Source: Adiantum capillus-veneris (taxonomy: Eukaryota > Streptophyta > Polypodiopsida > Polypodiales > Pteridaceae). From it: a DNA stretch of 64,000 nucleotides. Location of the stretch: contig CM043964.1 of assembly GCA_014529385.2 (NCBI GenBank), positions 102,628,087 through 102,692,086 on the forward strand, read 5' to 3'. Each line of letters starts with the position of its first letter. Position 1 is the stretch's first letter. The notes beneath the pieces are model-generated. The model saw only the letters and a list, made by a program, of their open reading frames with translations. It did not search any database and was not told where the DNA came from. A program made the translations under genes and the position numbers. This document shows, one piece after another, positions 22,180 to 32,554 of this stretch.

Positions 22180-22950
22180 GAAGTTAGTGTGATAGACACT
22201 TGCAGATAGTTTCTAGCTAGAAATAGTCCCACTAGAGTGGTCATGAGTCTTAATAATTGAGTCTCTAGGTCATGAGGCTTAAAAGCCTCGCAAGCGAAGA
22301 GTCTTTGTCTCAAGAGGCTCACAAGTATGAGCTCAAGCCTCATGAGCTAGATACTTTTCAAATGGTTTTCAGATAGAAAGAGTCCTACTAGAATATCTAG
22401 CTCATGAGGTTTGAAAATTGAGTCTCTAAGTCATGAGGCTCAAGCGTAAGTTCAAGCCTCATGAGTTATAGTCTCTAGGAGAAGATATTGTAGCTTATGG
22501 GGCTTCAAGTTTATGAGCTAGAGACTCCCAGATTATGAGGTCCTAGCTTACGAAGCTCAATTGGTTTCTAGCTATAAAGAGTCCTACTATAATATCTAGC
22601 TCATGAGACTTAAATATTGAGTCTCTAAGTCATGAGGCTCGAGCGTAAGTTCAAGCGTCATGAGTTTGAGTCTCTAGGAGAAGATATGGTAACTTATGTG
22701 GCTTCGATTTTATGAGCTAGAGACTCCTAGCTTATGAGGTCCTAGCTTATGAGGCTCAAATGTAAGTTTGAGCCTCATGAGCTAGAGACTCCAAGAGTAG
22801 ATCATTTAGCTTATGAGACTTCAAGCTTAAGAGTTTTTCAGGATTAAGAGTCTCAAGATGCTTTCACGTCTGAGCACAAGCCTAATTAGTTAGATACTTT
22901 TGCAAATGATTTCAAGCTAGTGGTAGTCATTTTTTTAATGTGGATCTCAC
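22180..22950. repeat. Diverged tandem array built on a TCATGAGGCT motif
   Basis: Repeated blocks carry AGAGTCC(C/T)ACTA, TGAGTCTCTAAGTCATGAGG and GCCTCATGAG. Equivalent points lie at about 22226, 22382 and 22581, giving periods of 156 and 199 bp, with a weaker copy near 22900. Within units, the CTCATGAGG palindrome occurs many times in both orientations. It is non-coding and satellite-like. Confidence 0.8.
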
Positions 22951-23034
22951 ATTATGCCATAGTATGCCACTTCACCCAACAAAGTCACCTTAATACTATG
23001 GCTATCTTCACTCTTATATTGTACATAGGTGTTG

Positions 23035-23586
23035 TCAGGCATTTTTTGGATGAGCATAAAGCCAGTAGATTGTGCCAAAAAGCTTGCTAACTAGTCCCAT
23101 TATATAGGTGTAAATATTCTTGCAAGTCTTCAGAGTGACCATGTAAAAATTCATGTACAAAGGTTTGGTTTTTCCAGGCTTGGGTGTTGTTGTTTTGGGT
23201 TGTTTGGGCCCTATAACATGGTTTTGAATAAGTATTTTCAGTCGTGCTTTATATCTTTTGAATCGGACTTGTACATCATGAGTTATGTGCATCTGAAGTG
23301 GGCGGTATTGACTTAGAAAGTGGTTGTAGATACATGCGACAAAGACAACTGGGCCAAGTTGATGATCTAAAATTAGAAATTCTAAGAATTTAAATTTTTG
23401 GAGATAACCGTAGTAATGGGTTCCAAGACACGCTTTACGACGTGGCATTTGATGCCCGGAGCGGTGCACTATGCTCCGAGGAAGTTGGTCCTGAGAAGGG
23501 TCAAACTGAAAATTTTTTGTGGGGTGAGAAGGGACTTGGGGAAGAGTGGGAGGAATGTGCCATGTGGCGATGGGATTATCCCACAT
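23035..23586 (-). CDS. Unrecognised minus-strand open frame, 183 codons
   Basis: The frame starts with ATG near 23586 and is open to 23035. The product would be His/Pro rich at the N-terminus (THYYGYLQKFKFLEFLIL in the middle, KQPKTTTPKPGKTKPLYM later). No motif is recognised and no matching frame occurs elsewhere in the window. It may be a chance frame, since the region shows no other coding sign. Confidence 0.15.
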   Translation of the reverse strand: MWDNPIATWHIPPTLPQVPSHPTKNFQFDPSQDQLPRSIVHRSGHQMPRRKACLGTHYYGYLQKFKFLEFLILDHQLGPVVFVACIYNHFLSQYRPLQMHITHDVQVRFKRYKARLKILIQNHVIGPKQPKTTTPKPGKTKPLYMNFYMVTLKTCKNIYTYIMGLVSKLFGTIYWLYAHPKNA

Positions 23587-23645
23587 GAGAAGAGAAAAGG
23601 GGAAAAGGGACGGGGGGAGGGGGGGGGTAAGAAGAGGATGGGGTA
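23586..23645 (+). other. Purine tract with long G runs
   Basis: About 55 bases are nearly all purine, including GGGGGGAGGGGGGGGG around 23612-23627. It could form a G-quadruplex or be a retroelement polypurine tract. No LTR-like TG start follows closely. Confidence 0.6.
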
Positions 23646-25490
23646 CCCACTAAGGGTGTATCAAAGGTGAGAGGAGCTCTCTCAAGGCTTGTCTATGGGG
23701 GCTCGTGGGCTTCATGGAGGGGAAGAAGGCCAATTTTGGGTTCCCACTGGCTACCTAGGTGCCTGGCTTTATTTTTGGTCACTGGACACTTGCCACACCC
23801 CCCCCTTGGATCAAAGGTCACCGATGCCTCATTTCCTACGCAAAAAAGGTAAAAAATGGACCAATTGAAAGAGGCCTACAAAGAGAACCTTGTCGGCTGA
23901 GAAGAGAGAGAAAATATTTGGGGATAAAAGATGAGAAATGCCCCCATTTTAATAGCTACAACACCTGCAAACTTTCTAGAGAGCTCATTTTTGAGCAAGA
24001 GAGAGTACACCCCCAGTTTCGAGTGGCCATAACTCTCTCATCTTTCATCTGTTTTTTGCCTATGGATACTGTACGGACATCTCCACAAGACGAGCTACAT
24101 CATGATGTCCTTGGTTTCTCCTAATTCCAAGTGTGTTTCATGTTTGAAGGGTTCTTCACAAATCTTTATAGGTGCTTATGATCACAGGTGGTTTCGGTAG
24201 TGCATTAGTCACTTCCTTCTGACGGTGTGACTCGTGTAAGGCTATAGAGACACTCATTTTCCTTATCATTTGCACGCTAACATCGTGTGTGAGTTAAGAG
24301 ACTTTCCTCATATTTCCTTTAAACCTATAATTAGTTAATCATTGGGCTAGTTGAGCCAAAAAAATAAAAAAATAAGAAAGAAAAGTATATTATGGCCTTT
24401 TGTTGTGTAGATATTTCATTGTATATAGAACCTAAACATAGGGATTTTTTATTATAATTATTTTGGTATTTTATTTAAATATTTATACCTAGGTGTGTGC
24501 TTTATTAGACCTATGTATGCCTTCTTTCATCTTCTTGCACCATAAGTATATTTTTGTTGCCAATGTGTACATCCTCTAATTTGATAATTTTCTTTTATAC
24601 AAATCACCCCCACATTTTCACACTCACCCTTCTGATTTTTTTGTTTTGGTTTCTACTCCCTTAGTCACATTTATTATATAATTTTCATTTACTTGCATAA
24701 TTTTTTCTCTTTCATGCAAAATAATACAAAAGAGGGACCATATCATATGATTCCAATATCTTTTTCCATGTCCATAATTATTTCATATTTTTTTCATTTT
24801 GTACTCAAAATTCAAACACCATGTGCTCATTAAGCTAAAATCCATGAATAGTCCATACACTAGTCCCACCATGTATATATTTCTTTATTCATCAATGATC
24901 CTCCTCCATGCATGTGTAAATATAGCTTGGATGCTTTGTATCATAATATGACTCATGGAGGGGCTCACTCTTGGATGCATTGTGTAAATTCAACAAAGGA
25001 GGGGGCCACTAGAAGACTTTTGCATGCATAAAAAGATTTTTGGTGAGATTCACTCGGAATTTGAAAAAGTGACCAAAAAAAATTTGTAGCCCATGAGCTG
25101 AATAATCATCTCAATTTTGTTCATAATTTTTGGGGCTACAATGGATGAGATATGAATTTTATGGTGAACCCCAGTCTGCCCACTTTTTCTCACAAGTCAC
25201 CCTAGTCTTCTCTCACTTTCATGCACACTTCCACAGACATACGCATTCCTTTTTATCCCTCACTCAAACTTGAACCTTCCATGGTCTCTTTCACCCTCTT
25301 CACCACTAACCTCCCCTCTCACCTCCATTAGCTCTCATATGACCTGTACATGTATATACACCATATCTATGTCTCTCTCTCTATTACCTCAAAATCATAA
25401 TTTCATCTTACCTCTGCTCTATGGACATAAAATTCAGCATGTAGGCCATGCTTAACCTTTGCAAAATTGGGAAATCTCGTCACCAAATCA
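23646..25490. other. Stretch without recognised genes
   Basis: The first 500 bases are GC richer and non-coding; the remainder is AT rich. No family motif, LTR pair or repeat array is seen. The possible CACTA-like string at 25007 is discussed among the rejected items. Confidence 0.4.
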
Positions 25491-25925
25491 TCATTGTTGT
25501 AATTGGTGATCGACATCAACAACAACTCTACCCTCTGTTGCGAGGGCTGGCCAGGCCACACGAATAGACTCCGTAAGTCTGCTAAAAAAAATGCCACATG
25601 CTTGTATTTGGTCAGCAGGGTTTGCTGCCGTTGCGTCCCAGGGTAGCGCTGCGGGAAGAGTACCTCCCGTCGAGGCAGCCGCATTGGTGGTTCCAGAAGT
25701 TTTCGGTTGCGAGGGAACGTCCACAGTTGGAGAGCCCGTCCTAGGCGAAGTAGCAATTGCCACTCTCTCCTGCATTCGGCGACGCCAGCGTGCCACTGCA
25801 GAATCCTCCAGCACAGGAGATACAGTCGACAGGAGGTGGTGTAGAGAACTACTGCTCCTCCCGGCCACGCTTTTGCAGGTTGCTGGTTCGGTAGTGGCTA
25901 TCTCTTGGTCTCCAGAGGGTACCAT
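25491..25925 (-). pseudogene. Distal downstream frame of the minus-strand element
   Basis: This frame of 144 codons lies after the 336-codon frame in transcription order. It begins MVPSGDQEIATTEP, has an Arg-rich segment (ARWRRRMQERVAIA), a Pro/Thr/Ala stretch, and ends VAWPALATEGRVVVDVDHQ. No family is recognised. It is probably the continuation of the accessory protein in a shifted frame, since a stop and frame change separate the two. Confidence 0.35.
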
Positions 25926-25998
25926 TGCCGTCGATAGACCTGGAAAAACCTCAGTGCCAACATTCTGCTGCTATGTTTCTTGCCCACAGCAGGAACTG

Positions 25999-27009
25999 TC
26001 AAACTCTGTGTTTGCGAGGGACAACAGTCCCTTGGACCACCAATTGGTCATCTTCAAAATGGCATAGAGGACGTAGTGCGAGATGAAAAACTTTCCTTAA
26101 GGGAAAGATGAGTGTGAGCAGCTCGACGACTTTTGTGTTGGTTGGGGTATTTCGCCCCAACTGTGCCATCACTCTTTGGCATTCTGCCAGCAGTCTTTCT
26201 CTAACAACTGCTGCCCAAGCCACTGGCCCAAAGTTGGCCGAATGCAAAACATTCCTCGCTCTAGTCGAGATGGTATAGGTTTTGGCTTGTAGCCAAATTG
26301 CCTCGAGAAACCATCGATACGCATCCCTGGTCACTACATCTGACAACCCTGAAAGCTTATATTCACCCTTCACTTTCAATCCAAACTCCTGCTCGACATC
26401 TGGAACAGGAATCACATGAGATGCTCGCACCACTCCATCATTGGGCAAACAGCAACACCTGGAGATTCTTTCTGCTGTCAGCTGACTCTGTTGGTTATTG
26501 AGCTCCACCATATCTCCAAGAGCCAGTTGCTCAATCAAACCTGCTGCCTGCAGGTGAACATGTGTCCCTTGCCAATGCAAGTTGGCGAACACGCGTAGCC
26601 GTAAATCCAGCCAGGCATCCACTCGGAGAAGCGCTAACTGCTGTACTGGAGTGAAGGGGATGCATTGCAAGAGAGAAGCTGTCATGGCGACGATGAGATG
26701 CAGGAGCAGAGAATATTGAGCTAAGGACGCGCGATACACAAAACAAGAGAAGCACAAAAATAATCGTCTGCATGCAATAACCCTCTCACAATGAGTTCCC
26801 AAAATATGGCGAGCCACGGTGTCGCAACCATCATAGCTCCTTTCCCGCTTTCCAAGATTGCATGCAAAAGAATCCCCAATCATTATTAGGGCGGCTTCTG
26901 GCTCTTGTACCACAGCAAAGGGGCACTGAATTGGGGTACGTGAAACATAATGGTGCAATTTGAAACCATTGACCGGTACAAAAATAACCCCCCCTCGCAA
27001 ATCCGCCAA
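25999..27009 (-). pseudogene. Integrase C-terminal tail continuing into an unknown downstream ORF
   Basis: The frame of 336 codons starts inside the integrase C-terminal region. After GKLKLRWSGPFWIF (read across a frameshift near 27040) comes YLADLRGGVIFVPVNGFKLH, the usual end of Athila/Tat-type pol. The remaining 280 residues have no known pol counterpart. They are Leu/Val rich with PFTPVQQLALLRVDAWLDLR, DAYRWFLEAIWLQAKT and FGPVAWAAVVRERLLAE. Athila elements carry an extra ORF after pol, so this may be the equivalent, but I cannot identify its family. It could also be sequence of a different origin fused by deletion. Confidence 0.5.
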
Positions 27010-27173
27010 ATAAAAAGAAATGGGTCCGCATGCTTGAAAAATCCAGAATGGTCCTGACCACGTAATTTAAGCTTCCCAGGCATCTTTCCAAGGCGGAAAT
27101 TAAAGACAAGGACCAGCTGTCCCCGAACAAATTGCCGTGCTTTCGGGCGATCTAGCCATTTTTTCCGCCTAGA

Positions 27174-27739
27174 TTACAGATCTTGCAGCACCGCAAAGCT
27201 ATGCAACCGCTCTTCGTTTAGTTCCTGCAAAACATCCAAACTATAAATCACAAAATCTTCCGGAAGAAGCCGATCCGCAATCGCCATCCGCAGACTCGGA
27301 ATCACATGCTCCACCGGGGTGATTGCCTCCATGCCAAATGCCAACTTAAAAAGAGTCAATCGTGTTGCCACTTTATAAGCTGTCCGAGAGGCCCATAAGG
27401 CGGAAGGAAGTTTCACATCCCAATCTGTTCGATGCATATTCACTAACTTTGTTAATATCCGAATCAATTGCTTATTAGTTGATTCTGCTTGCCCATTCGC
27501 CTGAGGATAATATGGAGAAGATTTCCTGTGCAATACAAAATAAAATCGTAGCATTCTCTCCATCACCTTATTCAAAAAATGACTTCCCCTATCACTAACC
27601 AGCTCAATAGGGTAGCCATATCTGGAAAATATATCCTTATATAAGCATCCAGCCACAGAAACTGCAGTATTATCTCTCAAAGGCCATGCCTCCACCCATT
27701 AGTAGCGTAATCCGTAGCTGTCAAAATATACTTATTACC
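27174..27739 (-). pseudogene. Integrase catalytic core, downstream part (minus-strand element)
   Basis: The minus-strand reading begins GNKYILTATDYAT at the right edge, next to the inserted LTR, then shifts frame to MEAWPLRDNTAVSVAGCL. The second catalytic aspartate is in ELVSDRGSHFLN, and the glutamate is in YYPQANGQAESTNKQLI. The post-core LDVLQELNEERLHSFAVLQ follows. The first aspartate lies on the other side of the inserted element, where it is replaced (see 36355-36625). Confidence 0.85.
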
Positions 27740-28976
27740 CGTTGATAGACCGCTTTTGGCGTGTACAAAGTAGCGTTTATATGCATGGTCATATGTACAA
27801 AAAGATGTAAATACATGCATTTGGGAGCTTTGAAAAGTGGTTTCAAGTTCGAAAAAAGGTGCAACGTGTGCACATTGTAAATATGCGTACTTGTGTGGCG
27901 GTGGACTCGAGCATATGTACACGCCTGGATAGGGTATCGGGGCCTTGGATATGGTTCTAGGTGGCTTATTTTGGCTCTATATAATGTGTTTGAGCTTTAT
28001 AGAATGTAAATAATGCAAGTGACAAGTGTGGGTACTCTCATCCCGCTTGAGAAGTTTGACACATACGATAACTGTCTATTTGCGGCGCTTGATCTGCGGT
28101 GATACGTGCATCGCCCTAGAAGTGGTAAAAAATGGAATGTGGGGATGTGGAAATGTGATTTGGGTATTGAGGATCAAGCATGCAAAATTTGGTGAATTTT
28201 GGAGTCCGTTTGGGATTTTTCCTGCGAAAAATGCCCGCAGGGGTCAAAACTGACCAAAACTGGGCCAAAAAAGGTCAAAAAATGGTCAAAAAAGGTGTGA
28301 AATGGCTTCAAATTTCCACATCACTCACGGTGACGTGATGGTCCAGGCTGAGGGAGGACTTTTGAGGAGAAATATCAACACTTTCACCCCGCTGTGTGTG
28401 GGAGGGAGCAGGGTTCCTATATGTGGTCTAGTGCAGTCTCGTTGGGTTCGCAACCTGTTTTCGAGTGTGTGGAGGAGTGAATGAGAGATTTATCTCTTCA
28501 ATTTTGCACTTGGGAGAGTCTATGGGAGTTCTGAGGTTTCCATGGATGTGTGTGTGCAAGGAATTGAGGGAAGAAGGTGCAGCTTTCTACAAGACTATGT
28601 GACCCTGTATCGGTGCCATTAGGGTTGGCGCTACTCCAAAGAGTCCAACAGAGTGGAGTTTATTGAAGCTTTTGCAATGGTTTGAGAGTGGCCTTTTGTG
28701 GCTGGAGTTTTTGGGTTTTTGATGGTTTTTCTTGTATATTTTGGTCACCATCAAGCGTGATTTCAAGTGTTGATCACCTCGACTCACCTTGTAGTGTCTG
28801 CGGGCAGGCAAGGGCTTGTAGGCCGAGGGGTTTGGAGTTTGAATTGAGCTTGTGGGTAGAGTTTTTAGGGAGCTTTTGAGTGGTAGTGAGTGAGGTGAGG
28901 AATTCAAGTAAATTACTTGTGTTGTGTTGAGTTGTCTGGGTGGGTGAGTGTGCGCACGACATCTTTTGCTCCATCA
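27740..28976 (+). repeat. 5' LTR of Tat-1
   Basis: The LTR matches 35118-36354 over its whole length with scattered substitutions. It begins CGTTGATAGACC (TGTTGATAGACC in the 3' copy) and ends TTTTGCTCCATCA. A TATA-like CTATATAATG lies at about 27977 and would serve as the element promoter. The rest is non-coding. Confidence 0.95.
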
Positions 28977-28981
28977 TCCTT

Positions 28982-28999
28982 TGGCGATCCTGCTGGGGA
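28982..28999 (+). promoter_or_regulatory. Primer binding site of Tat-1
   Basis: TGGCGATCCTGCTGGGGA lies five bases after the LTR end. TGGCGA...CTGCTGGGGA strings are frequent primer sites in plant gypsy elements. Confidence 0.7.
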
Positions 29000-29144
29000 G
29001 CGGAAATTTGCCGGTTGTGCACCCAGGTGAAGCGGTTTTGCTGTGAAGTTCGAGCTTCATTGAAGAAAAGTGGTGGTTTGGTTGAGGTGCAAGACTTCAA
29101 ATTTTGTGGAATTACTCACAGAAGGGAGAAGGGACTTCAAAGGG

Positions 29145-29786
29145 ATGGCGTATAGTCGGCCAGTGTTTACAGGGAAGGAGGATGTGAAGGACTGGATTGC
29201 GGACTTCGAATGGCATACACTTGGTATGCACATTGTGAATGATGAAGCAAAGCTTCATGTATTTCCTCTTGCGCTCAAAGGACAAGCTCGACAGTGGTTT
29301 GAAGGTTTAGAGGAAGAAAAAAAACAAACATGGGAGCAGGTAAAGCTGGCAATTTTTGACAGGTTTGGAAAGAAACTAACCGAAACAAAAGCGACGATAA
29401 AACTGAGAGGTTTCCAGCAAGATGTTCATGCTAACTTTAAAGAGTTTTTGGAACACTTCAAAGGGCTTTGTTTTCAATTAGAGGTGGCATCCCAAGTACC
29501 TCCAGGGGATTTCTTTAAAGTGCGTAAGTTTATGGATTGTCTCCATCCAAGTGTAAGGGAGAAGGTCGATCAAGATGAGCCTGCTACATTTGAAAGAGCT
29601 GTGGAAATTGCCGAGGCCAAGAGCAAGAAGATCAAGAGAAGGTGGGAGCAAGGCATGACACACGCTGAGCCAGTTGTGGTGCAACCAATGGTCCCTGTGA
29701 CAACGGATGATAGAGTGGAGCGAGTGGTTCAAGGTCTAGATCCTGTTACGGCCCGGATTCTACATGATCTTGCCGGTCAGTTGTAG
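29145..29786 (+). CDS. gag: Gag capsid protein (Tat-1)
   Basis: This frame of 213 codons starts at ATG 29145. Upstream the same frame is open, but only with a GTG at 29070. The sequence RPVFTGKEDVKDWIADFEWH, then FPLALKGQARQWFEGLEEE and WEQVKLAIFDRFGKK is a standard retrotransposon Gag capsid region. The helical part continues to VDQDEPATFERAVEIAEAK. It would assemble the virus-like particle in the cytoplasm. The frame ends at TAG 29784-29786 before the zinc knuckle, which is found in another frame about 80 bases on. The homologue in the element at 58016 keeps capsid and knuckle in one frame. Confidence 0.85.
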   Translation: MAYSRPVFTGKEDVKDWIADFEWHTLGMHIVNDEAKLHVFPLALKGQARQWFEGLEEEKKQTWEQVKLAIFDRFGKKLTETKATIKLRGFQQDVHANFKEFLEHFKGLCFQLEVASQVPPGDFFKVRKFMDCLHPSVREKVDQDEPATFERAVEIAEAKSKKIKRRWEQGMTHAEPVVVQPMVPVTTDDRVERVVQGLDPVTARILHDLAGQL

Positions 29787-30295
29787 AATTAAGAATTAAC
29801 ATAATGAATAGAAACCGAAGAGAAGAGCAGTCAGCTGGGAGAGGTAGGGGATGAAGGCTACAAGGAAGATGCTACAATTGTGATGAAGAGGATCACTACG
29901 CCCCTGATTGTCCTAAACCACCAAGAGAGCAAGGAGGGATATACCCCTTATATGGACGTGGTTGAGGAAGAATAGAAGAAAATCATCAAGAGCGGGCACT
30001 AGAAGCACCACCGCCACAAAAACCTCCACAACTGTTGCCTGGAAATGGAGAAGGTAGGGCTATCAACATCATTACCCTTGAGCATCAAGATGTGGATGTT
30101 TTGGCCAATAAGAGAGCTAGGCATGATAGGGAGAAAGAGACAGAAGAAGAGAGGGAAACAAGAGCAAGGAAAGGAAAGGCTAAGGTAGAAGACAAACCAG
30201 AAAGTAGCAAGAGGTGGCGAAGAAGGAAAATTGGTCCAAAGGACTACCTCCTTGGCCATGGTGTTGAAGACTATGATATTGTCGACGACATATGA
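29787..30295 (+). pseudogene. gag: Gag zinc knuckle and linker (Tat-1)
   Basis: A CCHC-type knuckle reads CYNCDEEDHYAPDCP at about 29870-29914. It is in a different frame from the capsid part, so one or more frameshifts separate them. The linker continues with IYPLYGRG, then a frame at 30035-30295 carrying NIITLEHQDVDVLANKRARH and a charged Lys/Glu/Arg run. The same linker order appears in the element at 58838-59084. Confidence 0.75.
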
Positions 30296-30325
30296 AAGCA
30301 AAAGGCAAATATATCTTTTGGTCAA

Positions 30326-32554
30326 TTGGTGGCTTTGAATGCTAAATTGAGGAGGCAGTGGACCAAGTGTGTGAGTATGCGGCTCCCTTCCAAGAAGGAA
30401 AAGCGTCAAAGCATGGTGTCATCTTTGAGGGTTGGTCACCCAGTGGATATGGTGCCAATAGTTGAAGCTACGCTGGGAAAGAAGACGGAAGTGCAAGCAT
30501 ATGTGGATGGTGGTGCCCAGGTGTGTGTCATGACTGAGGCTATCATGAAGAAAGCAGGCGTTAAGATGTCAGTGAATGCTTCGACCCATATGAGAATGGC
30601 CAACCACAAAAAGGCAAGGTGTCTTGGAATAGCTGAAGATGTGAAGATAAAAGTCTTGGGGATTGAGTGCTTGGTTGATTGCTACATGATGCAAGCGGGT
30701 GAGAATGCATATCCAATCATTTTAGGGAGGCCATGGCTTATAACCCTTGGTGCTAAGCAGGATTGGGGCACGGGCTTGATCACCCTCCCCGACAAAGAGA
30801 AAGGAAGGACCATTTTCTACAACATGAAGACACACGAGAGCCGTACACAGCCCCTAGTGGAGATGCAAGATACGAATTCGACGGAAACCACATCATACGA
30901 TAGTGATGCCTCGTCTACATCATCAGAAGAAAGTGTAGAGGAAGGCTTGATGCAATTATGTCCTGATCTTTTTGGGATAAGTGTTGAAAAGGAAGCATCG
31001 ATGCATGATGTGAAGGTCAAGGAGGAGAAGGATAGTCCAAAAGCAATTGTAGAGCCTGCCAAAGTGAATGTAAGGAGCATGATAGGAGAGGACTTGACAG
31101 AAAAAGAAAAAAAGGAGTATGAAGACATGCTTACAGAGTTTCCAAAGTTATTCGCCACTGAATATATAGAGTTGCAAGGAGCTAAAGGAGTCGAGCATAG
31201 AATCAATCTAAAAGAAGGTGCCAAGCCAAAGGTTCAAAAGCTTAGGAGGTTGGGGATCATTCATGAGAAGGCACTTCATGAAGAGGTGACGAAGCTTTTG
31301 GAAGCAGATTTCATCTTTCGAGTGGAGGAGTCCGAATGGGTCTCTCGAGTTGTTATTGTGCCCAAGAAGAACGGAAGATTTAGGATATGTGTTGATTTCA
31401 AACCTTTGAATGCTGCCACAAAAAGGAATCATTATCCACTACCCTTTCTAGATGAAATCCTCAATCATGTTGCAGGTCATGAACGTTACTCAATCATGGA
31501 TGGATTTTCTGGCTACTTTCAGATGTTGATAGCGATTGAAGATCGATTAAAGACGACCTTCATTACTCCTTGGGGTTGTTTTGCCTACAAAAGAATGCCT
31601 TTTGGGTTGGTTAATGCATATGCTACCTTCCCAGGATGGATGAATAGAGTGTTTGGTCCCTACTTGGGTAAGTTCATTCGCGTTTTCATGGATGACATTG
31701 GGTGTTATAGCTCAAGGGTCACACATTTGGAGAAGTTGAGGTTGAGTTTTGAAAGGCTTCAACAAGAGGGTGGGCAACTCAACCCAAAGAAGTGTAAGTT
31801 TGCTCATGCCAGAGTCCATTTGCTAGGACATGTGGTTTCCCAAAATGGAATAAAAGCTGACCCAGAGAAAGTTAAGGCGTTATTTCTTATGGATCCGCCC
31901 TGCAACACAAAGGATTTGGCATCATTTGTGCATAAGCTCAGGTACTTGTCACGTTTTTTTTGGATGCTATGTCAATATGTGTATCCTCTCCAAAAATTGA
32001 GTCAAAGAGTTCAAGGGTTTGAATGGAATGAAGACATGCAACAGGCTTTTGATGGCATCAAGGAGGTATTGTGTGCTTTACCAACAGTGAGTCCTCCGGA
32101 CTTGCAATCGATTTTCTATGTATCTAGTAGTGTGGGGTCAGTAGCTTTTGGGTCGGTTCTCTTACAAAAGCAAGGAAGGAACTTCAAGCCAGTTTATTTT
32201 GAGAGCAAGATGAAGAATGTAAGCGAGTTCTCCTACACGGAAATGGAACAATGTGTATTCGCCTTGGTTCTTGCTTGTCGTAGGTTTAAAACCTATTTGT
32301 TGCCCCAAAAGTTCTATGTGCTCACCACATCGAATCTTTTGCCAGATGTAGTACAACATTTGAAGCCTAGCAAGCGCATCTTAAAGTGGACTTTGGAGCT
32401 TCAAGAGTATGAGTTTGAGTTTAAAGTGAATCATTCTGTTAAAGCTCGCTTGGCAAACATAGTCGTACATAAGGGGGGCGAGCTTCCATCTTACCCAAGG
32501 GTTGACAAGGATGATCATGAAGAGGAAGTAATATTACAGATGCGTATACAATGA
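30326..32554 (+). CDS. Protease, reverse transcriptase and RNase H (Tat-1)
   Basis: The frame is open for 742 codons; the first ATG in frame is near 30377, but in the family this is a polyprotein part. Protease: VQAYVDGGAQVCVMTEA, with D-G-G at the active site, then PIILGRPWLITLGAKQDWG. An acidic linker of about 100 residues follows. RT: EHRINLKEGAKPKVQKLRRL, FRICVDFKPLNAATKRNHYP, YSIMDGFSGYFQM, and catalytic FMDDIGCYSS intact. Thumb and RNase H follow: LNPKKCKFAHARVHLLGHVV, VYFESKMKN, KRILKWTLELQEYEFEF. It ends at TGA 32552-32554, overlapping the start of the second RNase H by four bases. It is the most complete RT frame of the window. Confidence 0.92.
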   Translation: MVALNAKLRRQWTKCVSMRLPSKKEKRQSMVSSLRVGHPVDMVPIVEATLGKKTEVQAYVDGGAQVCVMTEAIMKKAGVKMSVNASTHMRMANHKKARCLGIAEDVKIKVLGIECLVDCYMMQAGENAYPIILGRPWLITLGAKQDWGTGLITLPDKEKGRTIFYNMKTHESRTQPLVEMQDTNSTETTSYDSDASSTSSEESVEEGLMQLCPDLFGISVEKEASMHDVKVKEEKDSPKAIVEPAKVNVRSMIGEDLTEKEKKEYEDMLTEFPKLFATEYIELQGAKGVEHRINLKEGAKPKVQKLRRLGIIHEKALHEEVTKLLEADFIFRVEESEWVSRVVIVPKKNGRFRICVDFKPLNAATKRNHYPLPFLDEILNHVAGHERYSIMDGFSGYFQMLIAIEDRLKTTFITPWGCFAYKRMPFGLVNAYATFPGWMNRVFGPYLGKFIRVFMDDIGCYSSRVTHLEKLRLSFERLQQEGGQLNPKKCKFAHARVHLLGHVVSQNGIKADPEKVKALFLMDPPCNTKDLASFVHKLRYLSRFFWMLCQYVYPLQKLSQRVQGFEWNEDMQQAFDGIKEVLCALPTVSPPDLQSIFYVSSSVGSVAFGSVLLQKQGRNFKPVYFESKMKNVSEFSYTEMEQCVFALVLACRRFKTYLLPQKFYVLTTSNLLPDVVQHLKPSKRILKWTLELQEYEFEFKVNHSVKARLANIVVHKGGELPSYPRVDKDDHEEEVILQMRIQ

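Noticed and set aside
25007-25020. CACTAGAAGAC as left CACTA terminus beyond the minus-strand gypsy element
   Set aside because: It shares only about ten bases with the right end, has no subterminal GCGAC-type repeats nearby, and the flanking triplets differ (GGC and TAA).
26298-27130. Alternative frames overlapping the 336-codon minus-strand frame
   Set aside because: They are shadows; only the minus-strand frame continues from a recognisable integrase end.
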